Source: Desulfonema magnum (GTDB taxonomy: Bacteria > Desulfobacterota > Desulfobacteria > Desulfobacterales > 4be13). From it: DNA of 64,000 nt. The notes under the pieces are model-generated. The model did not search any database. It was not told the origin of the DNA and saw nothing but the letters and a program-made list of their open reading frames with translations. Shown piece after piece: positions 15,656 to 24,425 of the stretch. A program made the translations under genes and the position numbers. The stretch's first letter is position 1. Each line of letters begins with the position of its first letter. The stretch lies in assembly GCF_017377395.1 (NCBI RefSeq), contig NZ_CP061800.1, positions 4,175,633-4,239,632 of the forward strand, given 5' to 3'.

Positions 15656-18109
15656 ATGGCTGATATTATTGTGGGAAAAATTCATAGTCTGAATGCTAAG
15701 TTTGGTCTTGCCCGGTGTGAGCAACTTGGCAACAAAGATATTCGATTTCCAATCAAAGACGCAAATGGAAACCTTATTGTTCCTGAATTGAAGATGGGCA
15801 TGTTTCTGGGCTTTGAAAGGGCGCATTTGGAACCCTGGCTGGGTAACTGCTTTAAGGCAGCGACTTACCAGGCGGAGAAGGATCCCGAGAAAAAAAATGA
15901 GTCGTCAAATACCTCCGAACCGGAGACACCAGGCAGAGATACGGAGGTACCGAACAGAGATATGTTCACCTATCCGTATAATTTTGTTCATCCTGCCAAC
16001 CCTCTGCATGAAAAAAAACCTGTCTGCGGACTTCATGACCGGTTTTATGCGAATCGCCATTCCGGGGAAATCGTCTGCGTTCTCACCACGAAAACGCCTG
16101 TATTTATACCGAGTTCCCAGGAATGGAAAAAGGCTGTGACGCTTGAGGGACATACAAAGGAAAAACCAAAGATTCACTGGGAAAAACCTTTTTACACGCT
16201 TCCGGATGACACCTTTGCCATTCCCGGATCATCCCTCAGAGGCATGATTCGCTCTGTTGCCGAAACAGCTTCCAATTCCTGCTTTTCTGTTTTTGATGAC
16301 AACAGCCGCTTTGCCTACCGGCTGACGAAAAGGCTTCCTTTTCGTCGTCCCGGCAGGATTGTCAAAGTAGGAGAATCGTTAAAAATCAGCCAGATGGGTA
16401 TCGTTAAAATCAGTATGGATGCCCTGTCCGTTCTCGGCATTCCGAATCATGTCAGTGTGTCCTGCGATGACAACAAGATTAAATTTATGTGTGTGGATTG
16501 CTTTCGGAGAGGCGAGCCTGAAGTGATATGGGCAAAGCATGATGGTAAAGAATGGCCGAACATCAGTCCGAAGGAAATAACAGGGACAAAGGGAAAGGTC
16601 GTTGATCGTAGCGGCCGGTATTTTATTGAAAAAGATGGGATGAGTTACAGACTTCCAAAACCCATGGGCCAAAAATACAGAAATACGACGGTGAGTTTCA
16701 AAGCAAAAAAGTTTCCACGATTCAGCAGAGGCGCACAATGGTATGTTTCGGAAATAAGCGGTGAACCGACCATTGGTAGGATGAAGACGGGCTGGGTAAA
16801 ATGGGCGGACGTGGGAAAAGAGGGAACGACCAAGAAGACGCATCAGGTCTTTTTTGAAGAGACCCGTCCCCGAACCTTTGAGACATCTGATACGGTCATT
16901 GAGAATTATAAAATCGCCCAGGAAGGCAAAGACAATAAAAACCCGAAGAAACTTGAAGAAAACCAACTGGTCTTCTTTACCTGTGACAACGAGGAAAAAT
17001 TTGTCACCAGTATCGGCCCGGTTCGGATGCACAAAGATGTGTATCGGTATTCCACAGGCCATTTCCTGAAACAGCTTGGAAAAGATGTTACGGGTGATGA
17101 AGATACGTTTACGCCGTGCGATGACCCGGATCGGGTATGCCCGGTGTGTCAGTTGTTTGGTTTTATTCCTGAACAGAAAGACAAATCAGAGCAGGGGATT
17201 GCCGGACGTATTTTTATCTCAACAGCAAAGCTGATTTCTGCGGTTCCCGAATCTGTGCCTGTTCCGCTGCGTATTCTCGGGGGACCCAAACCCAAATACT
17301 ATCCGTTTTATCTGACGGGTGAAAAAGGAAAGATTCACCAGGGATTTGATAATGACCGTCCCAATGGGAGATATTCATGGGAAAGCGATTTGGCCCGGAT
17401 GCCGGGCCGGAAGTTTTACTGGCATCATCCGAATTTTGTGAACCAGCCGGAAAACAAGGACTATCTGAGCCATCATCCTGGTGAGAATGGTGAAAAGATT
17501 GAAGAGCCGAGAACAGATCAGAATATTACTGCTCGTGCGCTTCCTGCTGCCTGTGAATTTCGCTTTGCTGTCCGTTTTGAGAATCTTTCTTCCGAGGAAC
17601 TGGGGCTTCTGTTATTTGCCATTGATTTTAATGACAAGGCTGACGGAAATCATTGCCACCATGTCGGCATGGGGAAATCATTGGGAATGGGCACGGTAAT
17701 GCTGAGAATTGATGCGGTGAAACTCACGGACAGGAAAGAGCGATACAGCTCTCTTCAAAAGAGCGGAGAACTGGAAAGAGATGAGACTCTGAAATGCCTG
17801 GAGCGTGCCCGGGAGGAATTTGCCAACACCATGTCAGCGAAAAACGGGGGGGGTTCTTTTGAAGAGATTCCCAACATTCGGGACATGCTCAGAATCACTG
17901 ATATTACAAATCCGTCTGAGTCTTCGGATGTTCGATATCGCCCGCTGAATCTCCGGCCCGATGAGAATTATGCCTGGTTTGGCGGAGGCACTGTTCGCCG
18001 TGACGGATGGAGCAGAGGCAGAAAATATATTCGTCCTCATCAGAAGCTTCCCTCCGTTGCCGAGGTTGTGGAAAATAATGTGAGAGTTGGCCAGGGAGAA
18101 TGGGACTAG
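15656..18109 (+). CDS. TIGR03986-like RAMP protein (large Cas7) with OB-like N-terminus
   Basis: An 817-residue RAMP. The segment TYPYNFVHPANPL ... LTTKTPVFI (about residues 100-148) is the hallmark I associate with the TIGR03986 family of CRISPR RAMP proteins. The Cas7 core continues with DTFAIPGSSLRGMIRSVAET (about 187-206), a CPVCQLFGF cysteine motif (about 497-505), GIAGRIFIS, and the loop HHVGMGKSLGMGTVML near 677-692. Between about 210 and 490 is a large basic insertion, which fits the Cas7-insertion subunit of III-Dv complexes. The N-terminal 50 residues (IIVGKIHSLNAKFGLARC ... NKDIRFPIKD) look like a cold-shock/OB fold. I chose ATG at 15656, 8 bp after AAGGAG, over an in-frame GTG at 15647. 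The C-terminus is rich in arginine and aromatic residues. Confidence 0.8.
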   Translation: MADIIVGKIHSLNAKFGLARCEQLGNKDIRFPIKDANGNLIVPELKMGMFLGFERAHLEPWLGNCFKAATYQAEKDPEKKNESSNTSEPETPGRDTEVPNRDMFTYPYNFVHPANPLHEKKPVCGLHDRFYANRHSGEIVCVLTTKTPVFIPSSQEWKKAVTLEGHTKEKPKIHWEKPFYTLPDDTFAIPGSSLRGMIRSVAETASNSCFSVFDDNSRFAYRLTKRLPFRRPGRIVKVGESLKISQMGIVKISMDALSVLGIPNHVSVSCDDNKIKFMCVDCFRRGEPEVIWAKHDGKEWPNISPKEITGTKGKVVDRSGRYFIEKDGMSYRLPKPMGQKYRNTTVSFKAKKFPRFSRGAQWYVSEISGEPTIGRMKTGWVKWADVGKEGTTKKTHQVFFEETRPRTFETSDTVIENYKIAQEGKDNKNPKKLEENQLVFFTCDNEEKFVTSIGPVRMHKDVYRYSTGHFLKQLGKDVTGDEDTFTPCDDPDRVCPVCQLFGFIPEQKDKSEQGIAGRIFISTAKLISAVPESVPVPLRILGGPKPKYYPFYLTGEKGKIHQGFDNDRPNGRYSWESDLARMPGRKFYWHHPNFVNQPENKDYLSHHPGENGEKIEEPRTDQNITARALPAACEFRFAVRFENLSSEELGLLLFAIDFNDKADGNHCHHVGMGKSLGMGTVMLRIDAVKLTDRKERYSSLQKSGELERDETLKCLERAREEFANTMSAKNGGGSFEEIPNIRDMLRITDITNPSESSDVRYRPLNLRPDENYAWFGGGTVRRDGWSRGRKYIRPHQKLPSVAEVVENNVRVGQGEWD

Positions 18110-18110
18110 T

Positions 18111-18203
18111 GAAAAAGAACAAGGAAAGAGAACAAGGAAAGAGGATAAGAAGAGGAATAAGAACACTTTTTCCCTTTCTTATCCCCTTTCCCTGTTCTTT
18201 TTT
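18111..18203. repeat. Family G long hairpin before the GxxExxY gene
   Basis: Begins two bases after the stop of the TIGR03986-like gene. The left arm AAAAAGAACAAGGAAAGAGA, partly duplicated, pairs with the right arm TTCTTATCCCCTTTCCCTGT then TCTTTTTT. Confidence 0.85.
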
Positions 18204-18225
18204 GAGACACTGAGGAACATCTCTT

Positions 18226-19023
18226 ATGCACGAAGAACTGACATACGCCATCAACAACTGTCTGTTTGAAGTGTTCAGGAAGCTGGGCAACATTTGGAAC
18301 GAGAATGTTTATGAAAGCGCTGCGGAGCTTGAACTCCGGGCCAGGGGGATGAAAACAGAACGACAGAAAGAATTTGACGTGCTGTATTTTGACAGGCGTG
18401 TGGGGCGTTGCAGGACTGACCTCTTAGTTGAGAACACGGTCATTGTGGAACTGAAAGCCGTGCGGAACATCCTTCCATTGCATCGGGCGCAACTGATTTC
18501 CTATCTGAAAGGCATGAACATGCCATTGGGAATTCTCGCAAACTTCGGCGGTTTCAAAGCAGAATGCCGGACTTTCCCAAATATTGCAAGCCTCAAAACG
18601 CCGCTGAGAGATGATTTTGATTTTGACAAAATCCGTCTGGAAGGCAAGGAAACCATAAAAGAACTGCTTTTTATGGCAAATCGGATTCTGACGACACTGG
18701 GGGTCGGTTATGTCCATCATATTTATCGGCGGGCGTTTTACTGCGAACTGAAAGAGGCCGGTATTGATTTTGAGATAAAAAAGGAAGTTATTGCCCGATA
18801 CCGAAATCAGACAGTCGGTTCAAGGGAAGTCATTTTTTTCATTATGGGGGATCTGTTGCTCTCGGCCATGGCTGTGAGGGAACTGGACGATCTGATCTTG
18901 CACAAATTCTGCAACTACGGACGTTATCTTAAAAAAAAACGGGGACTAATTTTCAATTTCAACAGCCTGCATCTGGATTTCAGGTATTTTTCGGATATGA
19001 ACAAGAACAAGGAAAGAGGATAA
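18226..19023 (+). CDS. GxxExxY-type protein (PD-(D/E)XK fold) with duplicated domain
   Basis: A 265-residue protein. Residues 1-125 are a GxxExxY-family domain: LGNIWNENVYESAAELELRA (about 20-39), then RTDLLVENTVIVELKAV (about 65-81) with the D...ExK signature of the PD-(D/E)XK fold, then RAQLISYLKG. Residues about 145-255 repeat this layout (LGVGYVHHIYRRAFYCELKE ... FEIKKEVIARYRN), but the ExK position has become LLLSAMAV, so the second copy looks catalytically dead. No function has been proven for most GxxExxY proteins; nuclease activity is possible. It lies inside the cas operon between the TIGR03986-like gene and cas6. The last residues (NKNKERG) and the stop are encoded by a family G repeat, so the original C-terminus was altered. 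Confidence 0.75.
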   Translation: MHEELTYAINNCLFEVFRKLGNIWNENVYESAAELELRARGMKTERQKEFDVLYFDRRVGRCRTDLLVENTVIVELKAVRNILPLHRAQLISYLKGMNMPLGILANFGGFKAECRTFPNIASLKTPLRDDFDFDKIRLEGKETIKELLFMANRILTTLGVGYVHHIYRRAFYCELKEAGIDFEIKKEVIARYRNQTVGSREVIFFIMGDLLLSAMAVRELDDLILHKFCNYGRYLKKKRGLIFNFNSLHLDFRYFSDMNKNKERG

Positions 19024-19135
19024 AAACAAGGAAAGAGGATAAAAACAAGGAAAGAGGATAAAAACAAGGAAAGAGGATAAGAAAAGGAAGAAGACCGCCT
19101 TTTTCCCCTTCTTATCCTCTTTCCCTGTTCTTCTT
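19004..19135. repeat. Family G long hairpin, overlapping the GxxExxY 3' end, before cas6
   Basis: The left part has four copies of an 18-bp unit (AACAAGGAAAGAGGATAA type) and the right arm is TTCTTATCCTCTTTCCCTGT then TCTTCTTT. It supplies the stop codon of the gene before it and ends 16 bp before the cas6 ATG. Confidence 0.9.
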
Positions 19136-19151
19136 TCAAAAGGACCCAATC

Positions 19152-20147
19152 ATGTTTGACAACATCAGTTTTTCACGATTTAATGCGTATTTCACGGTTC
19201 AAAAGCCTTTGGAGCTTCCGCCTTATACGGGTTCGGCTTTCAGGGGCGTTTTGGGGCACGCTATGCGAAAGGTCCGCTATGGCATGAAAAAGCAGTGCGA
19301 GGCCTGCCCGGTGCGACCCCAGTGCCGCTATGAAAATCTTTATGCGTATCTTTTTGAATCTCCCCGGGACCATCCTTATCTTGTAAAAGCGGATCTGTCC
19401 CAGAACATAAGGCAGGAGAAAAACTATCCCCGGCCTTTTGTTCTTGATCCTCCGGCTGGAGGCGCATGGAAAGCAGGGGATATGCTATGTCTTTCCTTTA
19501 CGCTGGTGGGCAGGGCGATTTCCTGCTTTCCCTTCATGGCCTGCGCCCTGGGTCAGATGAACAGCATCGGTTTCGGAGCGGCTCAGGGAAATATTTTTCT
19601 GGAGGCGATTACGGACGGTTTTCCTTCCGAGGATGGCGGCGAGACTGTCATTTATGATGGCGAAACCGGTGTCATCGTGGGACCCGGACAGATTTTTGAT
19701 TTTAATATGATGACTGAATGGGCCGCCCGGCGCCTGTATTCCGAGGGACACGCTGAGAGGTTTTGTGTGCTATTTCTCACTCCTTTCCGCTTCAAAGACC
19801 GGGGCAGTCTGGGAAGGTCGCTTTCCTTCAATGTTTTTATGAGAAATGTCCTTCGCAGGCTCACGTTTCTTTCCGTACACAGCCCGCTTTCTTTTGATAT
19901 CAACTTTGAGGATATCCTGGACAGGGCGAGGAGTGTAAAAATAGTAACCTCCGACCTTCGCTGGTATGACTGGCAGCGATATTCTGCCCGTCAGAAAACA
20001 AAGATGAACCTGGGCGGGCTTGTGGGAGAGGTTGTATTTTCCGGGGAACTGGACGAATTCCTGCCTTATGTCAGGCTGTGCGAATTCCTGAATGTGGGAA
20101 AATCCTGCACTTTTGGGCTGGGGAAGTATGAATTGAAAATTGACTGA
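19152..20147 (+). CDS. cas6: Cas6 pre-crRNA processing endoribonuclease
   Basis: A 331-residue Cas6 of the RAMP fold. The N-terminus has PPYTGSAFRGVLGHAMRKV (residues 23-41), followed by a zinc-binding-like CEACPVRPQCRYENLYAYLF (48-67). The C-terminus ends in the Cas6 glycine loop NVGKSCTFGLGKYEL (about 315-329). It should cut the array transcript within the repeat to leave an 8-nt handle, predicted as ATTGAAAC. The first arrays start 750 bp downstream on the same strand. A plausible RBS (AAAGGA) precedes ATG. The stop codon TGA is the first three bases of a family A repeat (TGATTATAACGG), so the native 3' end was clipped by that insertion without loss of the glycine loop. Confidence 0.9.
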   Translation: MFDNISFSRFNAYFTVQKPLELPPYTGSAFRGVLGHAMRKVRYGMKKQCEACPVRPQCRYENLYAYLFESPRDHPYLVKADLSQNIRQEKNYPRPFVLDPPAGGAWKAGDMLCLSFTLVGRAISCFPFMACALGQMNSIGFGAAQGNIFLEAITDGFPSEDGGETVIYDGETGVIVGPGQIFDFNMMTEWAARRLYSEGHAERFCVLFLTPFRFKDRGSLGRSLSFNVFMRNVLRRLTFLSVHSPLSFDINFEDILDRARSVKIVTSDLRWYDWQRYSARQKTKMNLGGLVGEVVFSGELDEFLPYVRLCEFLNVGKSCTFGLGKYELKID

Positions 20148-20393
20148 TTATAACGGATTCTGGGGAGGCTCCGGCCGTGAATATGACAGCGGATAAAAAG
20201 GATGAAACGGATATGACTTTTCAGATCGGCTTCCCGCGGTGCCGGATTACGGGCTGCCTGCCGGGATAAGGGATAGGGCTTTCCGGATCGGAAACACCCT
20301 TCGGGGAACCGCTGTCATATCGGCCGGTACTATCCGTTTCATCCCCTGAATCCGTTGTCATATTGCCAGCCTCCCCTAACTCCGTTATAATCA
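20145..20393. mobile_element. Family A MITE-like element after cas6
   Basis: A 249-bp element with ends TGATTATAACGGATTCTGGG and CCTCCCCTAACTCCGTTATAATCA (written here in two overlapping parts of the inverted repeat). The interior has inverted text (ATGACAGCGGAT... , GGATGAAACGGATA / TATCCGTTTCATCC). Its right half is duplicated, with the leader, in front of arrays 2 and 3. Confidence 0.75.
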
Positions 20394-20899
20394 GAAAATT
20401 GAGAATTGATAATTGATCCGGAATGCAGAAATGAGGCGGAGCGAAGCGGAATTTTTGCATCCTTTGATAATTCTCAATTCTCAATTACTAATGCGGTCTG
20501 AAAAAAATTGTTTGACCTGAGCAGCCCATATGTTTTATATGTTCTGAATATTTCATATTGGTGTCCCGGTATTAAAAATATGTAAATTTCGAAATACTAA
20601 AAAAAGATGTTTTACTGGGTAAAAATCTGTAAAAAAAATTTCGAAAAAATCAATTTTAAAGAGATATATCTTGTATCCAACATCTAACTATTTGAAATAA
20701 TTATATAAAAATTTTTCAGAAAAAAATAACCGAAAAAAGTTAGTTTATTTTCTTTGATATCAGGATGTTAAATCAGATTTTCCCGATATCGTTCCGACAT
20801 AAAAAATCGAAGACAAAAGGAGGTTTTTAAGTGGATTTATTCTTTATTATCAAGAAATTAAAAATTTTTAAAGACGTAAATCACGTCTCGTGGGAGGGG
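20224..20899 (+). promoter_or_regulatory. CRISPR leader module 1
   Basis: This 676-bp block is repeated almost exactly in front of the other two arrays. The last 410 bp (from about 20490) are AT-rich and serve as the leader, directly joined to repeat 1. A candidate promoter is TTGACC (20512-20517), 17-bp spacer, TTATAT (20535-20540). Close to the array, AAAGGAGG (20816-20823) precedes a GTG-started mini-ORF. The position and orientation match transcription in the same direction as the cas genes. Confidence 0.8.
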
Positions 20900-20932
20900 G
20901 TTGACCAAAGACCCGGAAATGGAGGGGATTGA
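20831..20932 (+). CDS. Leader mini-ORF 1 (33 codons) running into the first CRISPR repeat
   Basis: GTG at 20831 follows a perfect AAAGGAGG by 7 bp. The frame reads MDLFFIIKKLKIFKDV..., crosses from leader into repeat 1 in frame and stops at the TGA inside the repeat (GGGGATTGA). The same ORF with the same ribosome-binding site is present in the other two leaders. The peptide is basic with a hydrophobic start. It may be a translated leader peptide or chance; the strength of the Shine-Dalgarno and its triplicate preservation are the only evidence. Confidence 0.35.
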   Translation: MDLFFIIKKLKIFKDVNHVSWEGVDQRPGNGGD

Positions 20933-22526
20933 AACTAACCGCCGTACGTTGCTTTGCAGAAACATACAGGTTGACCAAAGACCCGGAAATGGAGGGGATT
21001 GAAACCGAGAAAAAATGGCATCGGCAAGATTAATAAATTTGTTGACCAAAGACCCGGAAATGGAGGGGATTGAAACCTGCCTGCAACTTCAATTCCACAT
21101 CCCCCCCCGTGTTGACCAAAGACCCGGAAATGGAGGGGATTGAAACCACCATCCTCTGTCATAAGCCTCTTTTTCTTTATCGTTGACCAAAGACCCGGAA
21201 ATGGAGGGGATTGAAACCCAACAATAACCCCTTTGACTATATTAGTCATGTTGACCAAAGACCCGGAAATGGAGGGGATTGAAACTCTACTCTTTCTTCG
21301 TGAATAAGACCTTCATAGTTGACCAAAGACCCGGAAATGGAGGGGATTGAAACTGCTTCTGCATAGCCTGTGCCATAATTGTCATAGTTGACCAAAGACC
21401 CGGAAATGGAGGGGATTGAAACGGATTTTCGCGCGACCATTCGCTGTCCTCATTTGTTGACCAAAGACCCGGAAATGGAGGGGATTGAAACTAAAATTAT
21501 GACCTGAAAATCCTTTCCCGCAGTTGACCAAAGACCCGGAAATGGAGGGGATTGAAACCATATTTTCGATGCTGAAAAATCATATTTTCCCAAGTTGACC
21601 AAAGACCCGGAAATGGAGGGGATTGAAACTCCTAATTACCTCTTTGCCAAAGGGGGTTTCGGGGTTGACCAAAGACCCGGAAATGGAGGGGATTGAAACT
21701 CCAAAATATCATGAAAATTATCAAAATTTGTTGACCAAAGACCCGGAAATGGAGGGGATTGAAACCCCGATTTCCGCGTCCGTCATCATAAACGACTTTG
21801 TGTTGACCAAAGACCCGGAAATGGAGGGGATTGAAACTTGTTCCCAGAGGTCGGAGGCTAGGTCAGGATCAGTTGACCAAAGACCCGGAAATGGAGGGGA
21901 TTGAAACACGGCACCAGAACCAGTCTCCACGGTCTCAGTCGCGTTGACCAAAGACCCGGAAATGGAGGGGATTGAAACATCTTTCTTGGTTGTCTTCCCT
22001 TGAGCCAAAATGGTTGACCAAAGACCCGGAAATGGAGGGGATTGAAACTCTGGTTCTGGTTCTGGTTCTGGGATTTTCTTAGTTGACCAAAGACCCGGAA
22101 ATGGAGGGGATTGAAACTGTTAAGATCCCCATCTTGTGCTTTCAACCGTGTTGACCAAAGACCCGGAAATGGAGGGGATTGAAACGACCATTCCCTGCTG
22201 GGCTTTCCATCGCCCTTCGGGTTGACCAAAGACCCGGAAATGGAGGGGATTGAAACCTCGCTTTCCAGGTATCCAGTCTTTGGAGCTGTTGACCAAAGAC
22301 CCGGAAATGGAGGGGATTGAAACTATAACTATATCTGCACTATTTATATTGTATATAGGTTGACCAAAGACCCGGAAATGGAGGGGATTGAAACATGCAA
22401 ATGATGACTCTTCTCCGGCTTTAGTTGACCAAAGACCCGGAAATGGAGGGGATTGAAACTCTTCTTCTTAACCTTAGGTTCAACGGCTTTGTTGACCAAA
22501 GACCCGGACATGGAGGGGATTGAAAC
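20900..22526 (+). CRISPR. CRISPR array 1: 24 repeats, 23 spacers
   Basis: A 36-bp direct repeat begins GTTGACCAAAGACCC and ends GGAGGGGATTGAAAC. I counted 24 copies, starting at 20900 and spaced 65-72 bp apart, with spacers of about 29-36 bp. All are identical except the last (22491-22526), which has C for A in GGACATGG. The GAAAC 3' end and the upstream leader place transcription on the plus strand. The array is followed by a 23-bp spacer-like stub and then leader module 2. One spacer (22049-22081) is a simple TCTGGT-type repeat. Confidence 0.98.
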
Positions 22527-22548
22527 CAAACTCCGGGTTCGGTTTTTT

Positions 22549-23326
22549 CGATCTGCCGGACGGGGTTTGCAACCCCGTCCGAAATATTTTCCGACCCCCG
22601 AAAACAAACGTTTCGGACGGGGTTGCAAACCCCGTCCGGCAGTCTTATAGATCGGCTTCCCGCGGCACCGGATTACGGGCTGCCTGCCGGGATAAGGGAT
22701 AGGGCTTTCCGGATCGGAAACACCCTTCGGGGAACCGCTGTCATATCGGCCGGTACTATCCGTTTCATCCCCTGAATCCGTTGTCATATTGCCGGCCTCC
22801 CCTAACTCCGTTATAATCAGAAAATTGGAGAATTGATAATTGATCCGGAATGCAGAAATGAGGCGGAGCGAAGCGGAATTTTTGCATCCTTTGATAATTC
22901 TCAATTCTCAATTACTAATGCGGTCTGAAAAAAATTGTTTGACCTGAGCAGCCCATATGTTTTATATGTTCTGAATATTTCATATTGGTGTCCCGGTATT
23001 AAAAATATGTAAATTTCGAAATACTAAAAAAAGATGTTTTACTGGGTAAAAATCTGTAAAAAAAATTTCGAAAAAATCAATTTTAAAGAGATATATCTTG
23101 TATCCAACATCTAACTATTTGAAATAATTATATGAAAATTTTTCAGAAAAAAATAACCGAAAAAAGTTAGTTTATTTTCTTTGATATCAGGATGTTAAAT
23201 CAGATTTTCCCGATATCGTTCCGACATAAAAAATCGAAGACAAAAGGAGGTTTTTAAGTGGATTTATTCTTTATTATCAAGAAATTAAAAATTTTTAAAG
23301 ACGTAAATCACGTCTCGTGGGAGGGG
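22549..23326 (+). promoter_or_regulatory. CRISPR leader module 2 with family B core
   Basis: A family B hairpin core (22550-22642) is followed by a near-exact copy (22650-23326) of leader module 1, including the right end of family A, the candidate promoter and the AAAGGAGG mini-ORF. Only scattered base differences from module 1 are seen (for example TATATGAAA for TATATAAAA). The left half of the family A element is missing here, replaced by the B core. Confidence 0.8.
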
Positions 23327-23359
23327 GTTGACCAAAGACCCGGAAATGGAGGGGATTGA
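23258..23359 (+). CDS. Leader mini-ORF 2 (33 codons)
   Basis: Identical to the mini-ORF of leader 1: AAAGGAGG, 7-bp gap, GTG, in-frame entry into the first repeat of array 2 and stop inside that repeat. Preserved without change, but the whole leader module is a recent duplicate, so conservation is weak evidence of function. Confidence 0.3.
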   Translation: MDLFFIIKKLKIFKDVNHVSWEGVDQRPGNGGD

Positions 23360-24403
23360 AACCTAAATACCAGAAACCCAACCACCATCCTTTATCGTTG
23401 ACCAAAGACCCGGAAATGGAGGGGATTGAAACTTAGCAATCTTAAATGCATCGCTAAAAGTACTTCGTTGACCAAAGACCCGGAAATGGAGGGGATTGAA
23501 ACCGAAGGTCTCCTCCGATTGCGGAGTCAACTTCGATGTTGACCAAAGACCCGGAAATGGAGGGGATTGAAACCCAAAACCCCGACCACCATCCTTTATT
23601 GTAAGCTGTTGACCAAAGACCCGGAAATGGAGGGGATTGAAACTCATCGGGATCGACGAAGTGGACAGTGGCATATGGTTGACCAAAGACCCGGAAATGG
23701 AGGGGATTGAAACCAAAGTTACCTCTCCAATGTTGTGCTGGTTTTTGTTGACCAAAGACCCGGAAATGGAGGGGATTGAAACTATTTTTTTAAAAGTTGA
23801 AGTGCCTTCTTAAGGGTTGACCAAAGACCCGGAAATGGAGGGGATTGAAACAAACAAGGGTACCGCCAAAATTAATAGACAGGTTGACCAAAGACCCGGA
23901 AATGGAGGGGATTGAAACCTACTCCAATTTTTCCGTCTCCACTCACATCTGCGTTGACCAAAGACCCGGAAATGGAGGGGATTGAAACAAGTTGAAGTGC
24001 CTTCTTAAGACACTTCAAGGGTTGACCAAAGACCCGGAAATGGAGGGGATTGAAACACATATTGAATTTTGATACTGTCCCTCTCTTCCAGGTTGACCAA
24101 AGACCCGGAAATGGAGGGGATTGAAACTGTCTCCATACACTTTTCATCAAAAATTATGAAAGTTGACCAAAGACCCGGAAATGGAGGGGATTGAAACACA
24201 TATTGAATTTTGATACTGTCCCTCTCTTCCAGGTTGACCAAAGACCCGGAAATGGAGGGGATTGAAACCCCATCCGCCGCAAGCTCAACGCCCGAAATGT
24301 TGACCAAAGACCCGGAAATGGAGGGGATTGAAACAATAAAAATCAATTCCTCCTGCCCGAATCTTCGGTTGACCAAAGACCCGGAAATGGAGGGGATTGA
24401 AAC
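23327..24403 (+). CRISPR. CRISPR array 2: 16 repeats, 15 spacers
   Basis: Same 36-bp repeat as array 1, 16 identical copies from 23327 to 24403. Spacers 24057-24091 and 24198-24232 are identical (35 bp). Spacers 23783-23815 and 23989-24020 share 21 bp at shifted positions, and spacers 23363-23396 and 23574-23607 share ACCACCATCCTTTAT. The last repeat is intact and followed by a 22-bp stub, then leader module 3. Confidence 0.98.
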
Positions 24404-24425
24404 AGCATAAACTGCCTCTGAAAGC

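Noticed and set aside
9678..20899. Cas1, Cas2, a separate Cas11 or Csx19 gene
   Set aside because: I looked for them in every gap and on both strands of the CRISPR locus and found no frame of suitable size or motif; the gaps hold only repeats.
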